DNA from: Nakaseomyces glabratus
Taxonomy: Eukaryota; Ascomycota; Saccharomycetes; Saccharomycetales; Saccharomycetaceae
Length of the DNA stretch: 64,000 nucleotides
NCBI RefSeq assembly: GCF_010111755.1
Contig: NC_088960.1
Location: forward strand, 682,001-746,000
Direction of reading: 5' to 3'
Part shown: one piece after another, positions 43,912 to 54,500 of the stretch
Position numbering within the stretch: the first letter of the stretch is position 1
Layout of the letters: every line of letters starts with the position of its first letter
Made by a program: the position numbers and the translations under genes
The notes under the pieces: generated by a model
The model's input: only the letters and a program-made list of their open reading frames with translations
The model's database searches: none
Told to the model about the DNA's origin: nothing

Positions 43912-44301
43912 AATTATAATAGAATAGTAATGAGCAATTAAATAAGGTATATGCTTACTGAATCTTAACATAGAAATGAATATAACAAATTAATTTTCCC
44001 AGCAAATTGAGGGTTAGATACATAAATATGGGAATCATTCAATAATAATTATGACAGCTGATTATCAAATAGAATGGCAATTCGAAATCGAATGTACTGA
44101 AAATAACTTTTCTGAGACACATTACAGTTTTGCCAATGCACAGTAACTTTAAAATCGCTTGTATCAACTTTGAATAAGATTGCAATTGAAAAGAAAATAC
44201 TTCCATCTAGACTGCAAAATCACTCATGACTTTAGATGAAATAAATACACGAATAAGCAAAAAGTGAGTAAGCGACTTCGTATCCCATTTAATTAATGCG
44301 A
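43912..44301. other. convergent GDE1-CAR1 3' region
   Basis: 390 bp, AT-rich. No gene or repeat seen. Confidence 0.55.
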
Positions 44302-45267
44302 TTACAACAGAGTTTCACCCAAGGCACATCTTGCAATAGCACAGCCAGCAGAAATTGTGTTAGACACATGAATATCTTGGATAGCCAAATCTGGGTTACA
44401 CTCGACAACATCTAAGGAAATCAAGTTACCAGTTTCTGCCAATCTTTCTGCTAAGAATAAACCTTCTCTCAAAGTCAAGCCACCTCTTACTGGTGTGCCT
44501 GTAGCTGGCACGAATAGTGGGTCGATCGAGTCAACATCGTAAGAGCAAATAATTGGTGTATTTTCTGATTCAGGATCTTTAATGGCTTCTAGTGCCATTT
44601 CGATAACAGTGTTAATACCATATCTGTCAATATGGTACATAGAGAAGGCTTTGATACCCAACTCCTTCAAAATCTTCCTTTCTCCAGAGTCTACATCTCT
44701 TAAACCGATGTATGCAATCTTGTTTGGCTTCAGTTTGCCTGGAACCCAATCCAAAGACTTTAAGCTTTCGTGCTTACCTTTGTTCAAGCCCAAAAGGAAT
44801 GAAACAGGGCAACCGTGTAAGTTACCAGATGGAGAAGATTCCAAAGTGTTGATATCAGCATGTGCATCAATCCAAAGCAAACCAGCGTTTGGGTGCTTGT
44901 CCAAAGCAGCAGAAACTGTACCGATCGCTATAGAGTGGTCACCACCAAGGGTAACTGGGAATCTGTCCCTGCTTAGTACATCGGTCACAGATTTGTAGAT
45001 AAGTTCAGTGGCTTCACCGACAAGTTGTGGTCTCTTGATGATTCCGAATTGGTCCTGGGTGTTCTCCTTCACCTTTTTAACGTATTCTTCCTCATCTAAG
45101 GGACTTTGGATCTCGGTTCCCCAACCCAACTCTTCCAAGTCCTTCTGTAAACCATGCTTCAACATGTATTTTGGACCCTTTTCAACACCTAATTTACCTT
45201 GGCCACCAGAGAATGGTGCTAACACCAAAGACAGTTGACGGTCCTTGTAGTATTTGTAGTCAGTCAT
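44302..45267 (-). CDS. CAR1: arginase
   Basis: 321 codons (yeast Car1 333). All binuclear-manganese motifs are visible: GGDHS at about 106, DAHADINT at about 134 and SYDVDSIDP at about 244, followed by [11 protein letters not shown]. Arginase splits arginine to ornithine and urea, the first step of arginine catabolism in the cytosol. Codon use is biased to preferred codons (GGT, GCT, AAG), typical of strong expression. In S. cerevisiae CAR1 is repressed through URS1; I find no URS1 in the 1.5 kb upstream here, though several CTTATC (GATAAG) elements are present. Confidence 0.99.
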   Translation of the reverse strand: MTDYKYYKDRQLSLVLAPFSGGQGKLGVEKGPKYMLKHGLQKDLEELGWGTEIQSPLDEEEYVKKVKENTQDQFGIIKRPQLVGEATELIYKSVTDVLSRDRFPVTLGGDHSIAIGTVSAALDKHPNAGLLWIDAHADINTLESSPSGNLHGCPVSFLLGLNKGKHESLKSLDWVPGKLKPNKIAYIGLRDVDSGERKILKELGIKAFSMYHIDRYGINTVIEMALEAIKDPESENTPIICSYDVDSIDPLFVPATGTPVRGGLTLREGLFLAERLAETGNLISLDVVECNPDLAIQDIHVSNTISAGCAIARCALGETLL

Positions 45268-45758
45268 TTCCTTTTTCTTTTTGTAGAGTATTTGTAATAA
45301 GTTTGTTTTGTCCTTATTGTTGTTGTGAGTATATGTGCTAAGTCCAGAGTTGCCTCACTAGCCTACTGCTTATATACTTTTTTTTTTTATAAGACTTTTG
45401 GTATTCTTTTCAAGAGGTATTTACTCCAAAGATATTACTCCAATCTTTTATTGTGATTCACATCTTATCTTTACAGGAGAAAATTTTTTTTCTCTTGTCT
45501 TTATCAGTATTTATAATCTCCACTTTACACATCTCTTGCGCCTGCACTTAACAGCTCATCGCTTATTATTGTTCTTAATTGTTACCTAACTTTCGTTGTT
45601 TTTTCAATTTCAAGTACTTATTGGTTTTTTTTCAAGGGGACCATACACAGAAATACTCGTACAATAGGAAATTATATAAATATTTTCATTTTTTTTTTTT
45701 TTCACAAGAGTATTTCACTGCTTTTAAAGGTCAAAAATCATGAAAGTTTAGAAGATTT

Positions 45759-45783
45759 GGACCCGATTTTGGGACCCGATTTT
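45759..45783 (+). repeat. 12-bp direct repeat GGACCCGATTTT
   Basis: Exact copies at 45759-45770 and 45772-45783, one base apart (period 13). Confidence 0.9.
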
Positions 45784-45841
45784 CTTTTTGGGAAGTGATT
45801 TGCCCCCAATGAAAGATCTAGAGAATAGAGTTATCTGATAC

Positions 45842-45849
45842 TTACCCGG
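45842..45849 (+). promoter_or_regulatory. Reb1-like site upstream of CAR1
   Basis: TTACCCGG, Reb1 consensus, about 575 bp before the CAR1 ATG. Confidence 0.5.
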
Positions 45850-46010
45850 GCATATGCTTATGCAGATTTCTCATTGCCACATACAACTACTGATTGTAAA
45901 GATTAATAGCAATGGATTAGCCAAGTGCAATTCTGCATGAAATACGGGGCCTTTTGTATACAAGCACCTGTGACAGACACCCCCCCTTGCCCCTCACCAG
46001 CAAGTCTAAT

Positions 46011-46039
46011 CGGATTCTTATTCGGATGCGGATTCGGAT
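46011..46039 (+). repeat. CGGAT array on a 6-bp period
   Basis: CGGAT at 46011, 46023, 46029 and 46035; spacings 12, 6 and 6. Confidence 0.8.
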
Positions 46040-46099
46040 TCACCGGCATAACCAAACGGAAGGTAGCACCAGTGGACTTCCTTGGGCAGTTGAAAAGCT

Positions 46100-46131
46100 G
46101 GGAAGTTAGGAAGTTGGGAAGTTGGGAAGTG
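46100..46131 (+). repeat. 8-bp tandem array GGGAAGTT, four copies
   Basis: Copies start at 46100, 46108 (AGGAAGTT), 46116 and 46124 (GGGAAGTG), with exact 8-base period. Confidence 0.85.
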
Positions 46132-46268
46132 GGGGGTGTTACGCAATACACAGCTTGATACGCAATATCCAAAGGCATTTCTGTGAAGCTGGACGTACAG
46201 CGTTATGCTCAAGGTGACCGTTAAGTGCAACTGAAAAGCACTTGCAATTACGTCTGATGTGATAGATA

Positions 46269-46340
46269 CATAACTGATAACGGCGTCTCTTATCGTTTTG
46301 AGCTTCCGTAGAAAGAGAGCATATGTCGTTATCAGTTATG
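46269..46340. repeat. 14-bp perfect inverted repeat
   Basis: CATAACTGATAACG (46269-46282) and its exact reverse complement (46327-46340) flank a 44-base centre. CTCTT and AAGAG within the centre could extend the fold. Each arm contains a GATAA core. Confidence 0.88.
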
Positions 46341-46535
46341 AGTAAGAATGACGTTTCTGGGTTGTTAGATATTCAAATTGATATTAGGGTTTCTAGGGTT
46401 TTCTCCCAATGAAACTTAGAAAAAGATCATGCCGATTCTGGCTCTGGCTCAATTGAACTTGAAGTTGCACTCTCACTCCCTCCCCCCCACGTATTTTTTT
46501 TTGATGCTATCGATGTTCATTCACCGATTGCAAGC

Positions 46536-46542
46536 TGAGTCA
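46536..46542. promoter_or_regulatory. Gcn4-type site
   Basis: TGAGTCA, the Gcn4 core palindrome, about 245 bp before the dehydrogenase gene at 46783. Followed by a TATAAT-like stretch. Confidence 0.5.
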
Positions 46543-46782
46543 CGCTATAATGGAACAGACACAGCCACTCAATTGCCAATATCACCAATACGGATCCTCG
46601 AGGGTATCACAATTGACAATTTTGCCTTGGATAATATTCCAAAATGTGTCAAGTCAATTGTCCGAATTACCTCCCATAATATAGGCTCGAAGTATATATA
46701 ATGACTTGTATGTAACTTAAGTAAAACATAGACGGAACAAGATATCCATCCCCTCCGTTGTAGAGAAATACTGAACAGACCT

Positions 46783-47913
46783 ATGAGACCAAAGGTATTG
46801 ATTCCATATCAGCAGACTTGGGAAGTTGCTTCTCATATCCCAGAATGGGAGAAGTTGAAGGACAAGTTGGACTTCATAGAGTATAAGATGACTAATGCGG
46901 ATGACTTCCGCGAATACTTGCATAGCAACGATATCGCCGCGCTGTGGGTTACTGAGGAGTTCTTCCGGGTGCTCGGTGGGCCCACACCATACATTGAGGA
47001 CTACCCAAGCAGCCTAAGGGTCATTGCCGTGCCTTGGGTCGGTTGCGACTTCATAGACGGGAAGATGTTGTTAGAGAAGTACAATATTTACTTGTGTAAC
47101 ATCGGACCCCACGCAGTGGACAACGTCACTGACTTGGCAATCCATCTGGTAGTCAGTTGTTTCAGATTGACGTCCTTTTGGGAATACTGTTTCAGGTTCT
47201 CGGAGCCAGGAAGCATCGATGAGTGTAAGAAATACGTAGGCGGTACTAGTAAGGACCAGATTACCAAGGATGGTGCTTTGTACCCTCAGAAATTGGACGA
47301 TGACCAATCCAGATTCCTGAATCTCGCGAAAGATTTCAATGTGGCTGGCAAGAAAGTCGACTCACCTACTAAGAAAACAGCACTTATTCTTGGATTTGGC
47401 TCAATTGGGCAAAACATTGGCTCAAAACTAAAATTCTCCTTTGACATGAAAATTAAGTACTACAAGAGGTCTGGTGAAGTTCCTAGAGAACAACTGGGCT
47501 ACGATGCAATTTACTGCTCTGATTTACAAAGTGCTGACACCTGGCAAGACGTCGATGTCATTGTCCTAGCACTTCCAGGATCACCATCCACCGATGATAT
47601 TATCAATGACTCTTCTTTGGGTATGTGTAAGGATGGTGTTCGTATTGTAAATGTTGGTAGAGGATCCTGTATCGATGAAGATGCTCTGATTTCAGCCCTA
47701 GATAGTGGTAAAGTCAACAGTTGTGGGCTTGATGTATATAAAAATGAAGAGACACTGATCAATGAAAAGTTTTTGAAGCGCTGGGATGTAACACTATTGC
47801 CTCACATTGGCAGTGCCGTAGCTGACATGATGGTACGCCAGACAATTATTACCTTGGATAATATTGAGGACATCCTTTTGAAAAATGGTGAAGGTATTTA
47901 CAGAGCCAATTGA
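46783..47913 (+). CDS. D-2-hydroxyacid dehydrogenase (YPL113C-like)
   Basis: 376 codons (YPL113C about 396). The NAD(P)-binding Rossmann motif GFGSIGQNIG is at about residues 204-213. Further family marks are VNVGRGSCIDEDAL, GLDVYKNE and LLPHIGSA with the catalytic His. It is a putative glyoxylate/hydroxypyruvate-type reductase of unproven substrate. The first part of the gene is GC-rich (my count 70/120 for 46921-47040) and the 3' part less so (48/120 for 47701-47820). The gene belongs to the inverted segment: S. cerevisiae has it next to PEX25 and CAR1. Confidence 0.93.
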   Translation: MRPKVLIPYQQTWEVASHIPEWEKLKDKLDFIEYKMTNADDFREYLHSNDIAALWVTEEFFRVLGGPTPYIEDYPSSLRVIAVPWVGCDFIDGKMLLEKYNIYLCNIGPHAVDNVTDLAIHLVVSCFRLTSFWEYCFRFSEPGSIDECKKYVGGTSKDQITKDGALYPQKLDDDQSRFLNLAKDFNVAGKKVDSPTKKTALILGFGSIGQNIGSKLKFSFDMKIKYYKRSGEVPREQLGYDAIYCSDLQSADTWQDVDVIVLALPGSPSTDDIINDSSLGMCKDGVRIVNVGRGSCIDEDALISALDSGKVNSCGLDVYKNEETLINEKFLKRWDVTLLPHIGSAVADMMVRQTIITLDNIEDILLKNGEGIYRAN

Positions 47914-48242
47914 ATACCTCATGTCATACATAGTACTGTGGTATTATCACTTAACTTCCAACTCTTGAAGAACGTAATCGACTCAAACCATATATTAAAT
48001 CCAATGTAACCATTAGTCAAGCTTCTATCAATTTAACAATAACTTGCTATCGTGTCTACTAAAAAACGGTAAATAAGAATGAAGTTGATATTTTATTACA
48101 TTGTCATTATAAGTACATCTTTTTACTTGCATATTTTTTATATCGAATTTTTATTGTATCGGTATGACACTTACACTTGATTTTTTACAACTATACCAGT
48201 ACCGGAAATATAGTATAGTGTTAATACTCCGAAAGTTGTTAT
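47914..48242. other. convergent YPL113C-TOA1 3' region
   Basis: 329 bp, AT-rich, no gene or repeat seen. Confidence 0.55.
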
Positions 48243-48992
48243 TTAGACCCACTCCGCTTCCACTTGTGCCTTTTGGAATGAATAATCTTTTCTATTGACA
48301 GTAGCAATACCGTCTTTTAATGTACATTTCCATCTTGCCTTGGTTCTTGTTACTTTATCATATAGACACAAAATAATATTTTCATCTGGGCCTTCATCTT
48401 CACCTTCTGATATCAGATAGTTGTCGTCAGAATCATCTAGCTCGGAGCCAACTTCATCTGCATCGAGAAGAGCACTTCTTTTAGCCTCTTTGTGGTCTTT
48501 GTTCTTTGATTCGAGATCAGATGTATCCGCATTTTCTATAGTCATCTCAAATTTAACATCTCCCTCTTGTTTTACCTGTACATTGTTGTCGCTTACATTG
48601 TTCTCATTGTTATTTAAGTCGTCGTCGCCACCAGCCAGCATACCTGCCGTTGCATCGCCATCGTCTGCATTATTTGTATTTTCATCTTGTGGGGACATAT
48701 CATTCCCTGTGCTTGGTGCCGAAATTACTGCCCCACCAGGTAATTGTAATCCATTGGTCTCCGTTGTAGAAGTTTCTTGCTGATTCGTTTCGTTTGTAGC
48801 TGGAACTGCATCAGTTACTGGATCCCAACTAAAATGTGTAACCTTAGTTTCAGTAAGTTTCTCTTGCCACACTCGCTTCAGATCCTGTAACGTTTGTTCA
48901 TCTATACCTGCACTCTCGAAATCCTCTCTCACTTCATTGATAACATTACTGACAATGAGTTCATATACTTTACTAGCTTCCAAGTTCGACAT
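48243..48992 (-). CDS. TOA1: TFIIA large subunit
   Basis: 249 codons (yeast Toa1 286). The N-terminal four-helix-bundle part is at about residues 8-48 (VYELIVSNVINEVREDF). The C-terminal beta-barrel is at about 195-249 and ends in VEAEWV, with the DNA/TBP-binding TRTKARWKC. The acidic Asn/Asp-rich linker between them is not conserved and is shorter than in S. cerevisiae. With Toa2 it stabilises TBP on TATA boxes. In S. cerevisiae TOA1 (YOR194C) is beside PEX27, the ohnologue of PEX25, so its place next to YPL113C fits the pre-WGD order. The right inversion breakpoint lies upstream of it. Confidence 0.96.
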   Translation of the reverse strand: MSNLEASKVYELIVSNVINEVREDFESAGIDEQTLQDLKRVWQEKLTETKVTHFSWDPVTDAVPATNETNQQETSTTETNGLQLPGGAVISAPSTGNDMSPQDENTNNADDGDATAGMLAGGDDDLNNNENNVSDNNVQVKQEGDVKFEMTIENADTSDLESKNKDHKEAKRSALLDADEVGSELDDSDDNYLISEGEDEGPDENIILCLYDKVTRTKARWKCTLKDGIATVNRKDYSFQKAQVEAEWV

Positions 48993-50288
48993 GTTCTGCT
49001 TCTTCCTATATCCTTCTATAAAGTAGAAAACTGTATTGCTGCTACTTCAAAATTATTATCCTCCAAATAGATTCTAAGAGGAGTACTGTATGTGCTGTGA
49101 TAGCTTATCAAGAATCGTTGTAATAATAATTATGTTTCTGCAATACTATCACTACTCTTATTTGCAAGTTTGACTTTTTTTGGATTTTTTTTCTTCTTGT
49201 CGCTGTACCGTGGTCACCTGACATGGAATAATAAAGACATCAGCATTGAAGAGGTATACTAACGTTAGAATACGTACGTTTGCTAGGGAGACGGCAATGC
49301 TGCTTTTTCATACTTTAGGAAAGAGAACACTAGTACAGTTGGCAAGACTCTCGAACTCAACAAGAGCAAAGGGCTATTTTCTGTCCAACAGAACAGAGGG
49401 AAGCTCTGAATACTAGGCTATACACCAATTATAGCACCGTACACATGATACTAGTTCACAAGATATGACGCCTTGTTTTAAAAGTGACTAGTTTCATCAA
49501 GACAAGACTATCTCTGATCCTGTGCACTATAAAAATTCTAATCTCCGTCATACTAAACTAAACTCCGTAATCTCTCACAGCCTGTATCACCGAAGTACAG
49601 TACTTCATCGCATACAGGTCTTATCAAAAAGGAGAGTAAAAAACGAATTGTCGGGGAAGTTCATGTTACGGAAGGAGAACTTCGATGCAAAATGCAGTGC
49701 ATGAGAACCTCGATAAATTTGTCACTTGGTAGGAGCATATATTCTTACCCAACTTTTGAGATAACGAGCATCGGCCGATTCGGGACAATTTTCGGATGGA
49801 AAAACAATTTGTCCATGTTGATTTACGGTTTACTGATTTGTGTATCTTCCACAGCTATCTTTTTCATAATTTTTGCCCAGTCTTTTCCGTAGTGCTGCTT
49901 AGCTTTGAACAGAAATTGTCCAGATTTTTTCTTGGAATTTTATCACTATATATTGTGAGACGAGATGAATGAAATAATTCATTGGCAAGATGCTACGGAC
50001 ATTTCTGTTGCTGACGTCAGCCCTTCACTGCTTCGTCGCGTCTGTTCCTTCGGTTCTCGCAGGATGGCAAACTGGCCAGTGCTTCAATTGCAGGGGGGAG
50101 GACAACTTGGGATCAACCGTTGATTTGTAAGTTTAAGCTTTACATTTGTACAAATTTTTGAAAATAATTATCAATTGCCTTCCTATCCTTTTCCAATTGG
50201 TCTATATATAATCTCTTCTGAATTAATTGATAAGTTAGAAATATAGTTAACACTTTGACAAGAAACAAGAATTATTTATATTGCAATA
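48993..50288. other. TOA1-AIM2 divergent region and block junction
   Basis: 1.3 kb joining the YPL/YOR194-type block to the YAL/YOR363-type block. A 66-codon frame at 49692-49892 with one hydrophobic segment is not convincing. A 15-bp palindrome (GAAGTAC-A-GTACTTC) is at 49592-49606. A lone TACTAAC at 49257 has no splice partners. Confidence 0.55.
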
Positions 50289-51032
50289 ATGGCTTCTAAC
50301 CCACCAGGAAAATGTTGTTTTGAAGGCTTTTACCATGAAGGTCAAGCCAAGGGTACTCATAAGGATGTCTGCGGCGTTGACACCTATGTTACCGGTGCTG
50401 AGAACTCTTCCGATAGAGTTATTGTTATTTTGACAGATATTTACGGTAACAGATTGAACAATGTCCTTTTGACTGCTGATCAAATGGCAACTGATTGTTA
50501 CCAAGTCTACATTCCAGACATATTGTTCAATGACCCTGTTGTCGCTCTTGATGGCTCTACCGACTTCAACGCTTGGTTGGCTGCTCACCCTGCTGAGAAA
50601 GTTCAAGAGCTAGTTACCAAATACTTGACTGACTTGAGAGCTCAATTGAAGCCTAAGTTCTTGGCTGTCGTGGGCTACTGTTACGGTGCCAAATTTGCTA
50701 TTCAGCAAATTGGTGCTAACCCATTGGCTGATTGTTGTGCCATTGCTCATCCATCTTTCGTTTCAATTGAAGAAGTCGATGCTATCTCGAAGCCAGTTTT
50801 GATTTCCGCTGCCGAAGAAGATCCTATCTTCCCAGAAGAATTGAGACATCAAACTGAAGCCAAGCTAAAGGAAAATAAGGCTAGATACCAGTTGGATTTG
50901 TTCAGCGGTGTTTCTCATGGGTTTGCTGCTAGAGGTGATACTTCTAATCCGGTTGTGAAGTACGCTAAGGAGAAGGTATTAGTAGACCAATTGTACTGGT
51001 TTAACTATTTCTCCGGTTGCTGTCAAAAATAA
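50289..51032 (+). CDS. AIM2: dienelactone hydrolase-family protein Aim2
   Basis: 247 codons, the length of S. cerevisiae Aim2 (246). Alpha/beta hydrolase with nucleophile Cys in GYCYG at about residues 128-132 and catalytic His in SHGF at about 210, as in the dienelactone hydrolase family. Substrate in yeast is unknown; the protein has been linked to mitochondrial function. Codon use is strongly biased (GGT, GCT, AAG, TTC), suggesting high expression. It is the first gene of the YAL049C-type block and is convergent with OAF1. Confidence 0.94.
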   Translation: MASNPPGKCCFEGFYHEGQAKGTHKDVCGVDTYVTGAENSSDRVIVILTDIYGNRLNNVLLTADQMATDCYQVYIPDILFNDPVVALDGSTDFNAWLAAHPAEKVQELVTKYLTDLRAQLKPKFLAVVGYCYGAKFAIQQIGANPLADCCAIAHPSFVSIEEVDAISKPVLISAAEEDPIFPEELRHQTEAKLKENKARYQLDLFSGVSHGFAARGDTSNPVVKYAKEKVLVDQLYWFNYFSGCCQK

Positions 51033-51518
51033 TCGATTTTACTGATGTTGAGAGCTGTATATCTTTTACCCAAATATATATATTTCCTGTACTAAAATAC
51101 AAATACCCAGTTTTTAAGTTTGGTTTATATTGTTTTGAAAAATTTACTTAGCACTCCAAGAATGAAGAACTATGGTTCTTGTAATGTCTATTATAACTAA
51201 AGTCATTCGTTTGACTGTTGATTTTACCTATTCTGTTATATACCCACTATATGAAGCATGTTAACTTTCAGGTTTGTGATGTTGCGTTATTAAACATAAA
51301 TAATAATTACATATTTTTTTCATGATAATAGTTTGATTTGGGAATATTAACAAGTTCTTTAATTCTTGATTTATGCTTGTATTTCAGTAATCCATCAATT
51401 GAATGGTTTTAATGTTCAAAAGATGCTGTATATGGATTTCATTTTTCGTGAAATAATAGCCTCTGATTTCCGTTTATACATACAATAATATTAATGAAGT
51501 CATCCGAACTTCATGCTC
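51033..51518. other. convergent AIM2-OAF1 3' region
   Basis: 486 bp, AT-rich with a TATATA stretch near 51077. No gene or repeat seen. Confidence 0.55.
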
Positions 51519-54500
51519 TTACTGGAATTGGTTACCCAATAAAAATTCGAAATCAAGCACACCTAAAGTGGCTGATATTCCAAAGAAATCAGCTAACGGT
51601 TCCTCGGTATTATTCAAATTAACATTAGCAACGCCATTGTTGTTTATCATTTGGTTTTGCTGATTAGTAGAGCCTAAGATTGGAAATGCTGTAGGAATAT
51701 TTTCATTCACAGGGCCTTGGTTGTCACTATTTGATTGGGAAGCAGGTTGTTGAGATTGAATGGGTAGTACAGGTATTGATAATGGTTGGGATGATAGCAA
51801 CGCAGCATTGGATAGTTGTGTTAATCCAGTAGCAGGTGTAGCCATAATTTCCACCGGTTCTTCTGATTTAATTCTTGGAAGATTGGGTGAAACTGTTCTG
51901 TTAGAAAAATTAGGGGTTACAGTTTCTTCCTTAATAACAACCAGAGGTTCCTCCTTCATTGGTATTAACGGTTCTAAACTGCTTTCAGGAGTAGATTCCA
52001 AATCAACATTATAGGTGTTGATAAGATTTAGTCTGCTCTTATAATTGGTCATAGACTTATGTAACTTTGTAATTTTCTCCAACTCAAAATGGGCAAGATG
52101 GCTTCGAAGCTGCATGTCTTCAACAAGACCAGTTTTTCTAATTAACTGTATTCTCAGAGTAATTGCTAGCACCTTTGCTATTTTAGGATCGACATTATCT
52201 AGGTGTGCCATTCTCAAAATTCCAATCCAGAGTTCGTTTTTCTCTATCCTATCTAATAGGGCATCAAATAACGTTAACATTTTGAAGATAGTGAAGTATT
52301 CAAAACGTAAAGATGTAGAACATACGTGATATATGTTTTTCAATTGAGTTTCAAAAATCACTTTCATATCATTAAGTAATTGTATTTTTGAGTTCATTTC
52401 TGAGTATATTTGCTCTTTATAGACACCTTGTGTCTGTAATGACTGAAGTTCATTGAATAAAATGCTTGCAGCCAGGTCGAATCTCATAATAACAGCCAAC
52501 AGGCCAAAAAGAACGGTGTTAATGGCAACTTGTATAGCTTTTTTTATTATAAAGTCTGAAGCCTTTGCTATTACAGCATCAAAAGTACCATCAAAAAACT
52601 TCTCCATGGTATTCCCTAGTGCAATTAGGTCCAAGCAAAGTTTGGTAAAGAAATATATGTAATGATTTTTGACATTTTCTTCAGTGACTAGTCTCTCCTC
52701 GAAATGCAGAAACAATGCAATGGATATCCGGAGGTTCATTAATTGAAAAATGATACCAGATAAAACATCACAACAATTTAGCATATAAAACAAGGGAAGT
52801 TTTGCTTTATCACCACTTGGACCATGTTTAGGAGAATAAGAACTAACGAGGTCAATGTACTCTTTCGACATTATATGAACCTTTGAAGAAAGTATCTCAT
52901 ATTCAGAAAGTGTAAATCTGCCATCTGGAGATAATAAAAGGGCATTTAAATCGTATAATGCATAAGATGTTTGAGTTCGCCTAAATAGATTTTCAATAAC
53001 ATTCATAACTTCTATTGATCCTTCGTCATTATGGTCACAGTCTTTTTTCACTCTATCCATTAACTCATATACAGAGCTTGGGTCCCGAAGATCTATGAAA
53101 ATATCAAATAAGTCATCGTGTTTATCAACAGTAGACCCCTTGGTGTTTGTTTCAAATGTCAGTACACAAATCATGGCAATCCATAGTAATCTCCTTTGAT
53201 TACACACTCTCTTATCTCCTAAAGTATCATTTGAAAAGACTGGATAATCGCTGGGATCCTTGTGTAGACCAATTGAAACACCCAGCATCATTGCTATACT
53301 AGCTAAAACTCCGGTCGGCTGCTCATAAAAGAAATCACCTTCATCAGGTGAAAAAACAAAAAATGCCCATAATAGTAATAGGCATGAAATGATATTTTCA
53401 TTAGGTGTAGCACACCAGTTTTCAGCAGACAGACAATTTTGAACAACATGGGCGACTTCGCTAGATATTGGATATTTCCTTACAATGTCCATAGTCAGGA
53501 CGGAACTATACTTTCTAATATCGTCGTCAGTCAAAATGATAGACGTATAAGCTAATTTCATAACCAACAAAAGCATAGACATTGTTTCTAGTTTAGATCT
53601 TAATTTCGAGTTTCCAAATACAACTTTGACCTTTTGAGGATCTTTGTCGTCACGAACCAAAATTTGCGCCAGGTCGTCCTCGAAAATAGACTTGTGAACA
53701 AAAGGTGCGATATAGTAAACATTGTCATAATACCATTTCTTGTATGCAATTATAATATCATATGGTGGTAGCAGGGATTCAATTGAATCTATAAGGGATT
53801 GCAAAAGCTCAGAATAAGGTGCCCCTTTGGGACAATAATCTTCAACAAAACTGTTATCTAAAGATGTTAGAAAATTCTTGGCTTCTTCACCTTTCTGAAA
53901 AAGGTCTGGTGGAGGTTCGATGTTCTGGGCTAATTTATTTACAAATAGTTTTATTCTCTTCCCTTGTAGGTCATTGCGACACTGCTTCAATAAGTTTTCT
54001 TTTATTATACTAATATTATTTTGAACATTTGTTGATGTTTTGGTAATACTCATGTCAGATGCCAAAGCACTTAATAAAGCACTTCCTTGATAGTTTAGAA
54101 ATACAGAAGCAATTGCAGTTGTGGTAAATTTGTCTTGTATTATCAAATAGTTTTCTGATAAAGGATTCACTTCACGTTTTATTACACCACTGACAATCAA
54201 ACGTGGATGTACTTTAAATAAGTTAACTTCAACATTAGTACAGTTCGCTCTTAAAGAAGAGAGCTCAATATCCATGGCAGGTTCATTAGTCGAAATTAAA
54301 TGCCTGGAGACTGGTGGTAATGTCTTGGTTAGTTTTAACGTCTTCTTTTTCCAATAACTTAGTTCCTTTTCTAAACGGGCTATCATTGCATCTTTATTAG
54401 GATTCTTGGGTGCTTTTTGGGATGTAAGATCATAGACGCATCGAATTCCATGTTTTAGGCATCTTGAGCAAGCAGGCTTTTCTTTATCACATTTGGTTTT

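Larger units (their letters stand above)
45268..46782. other. CAR1-YPL113C region with arrays and inverted repeat; PEX25 absent
   Basis: 1.5 kb without a credible gene. In S. cerevisiae PEX25 lies between these two genes. It contains a 12-bp direct repeat (45759-45783), a Reb1 site (45842-45849), a CGGAT array (46011-46039), a GGGAAGTT array (46100-46131), a 14-bp inverted repeat (46269-46340), two TAGGGT motifs (46385-46399) and a Gcn4 site (46536-46542). Confidence 0.65.

Noticed and set aside
45925..46230. Frames on both strands through the CAR1-YPL113C arrays, possible PEX25 remnant
   Set aside because: They do not resemble Pex25/Pex27 and simply read the short repeats.
49692..49892. 66-codon frame with a hydrophobic C-terminal segment between TOA1 and AIM2
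   Set aside because: Starts at ATG, but I know no counterpart at this locus and length is within chance; kept out of the gene list.
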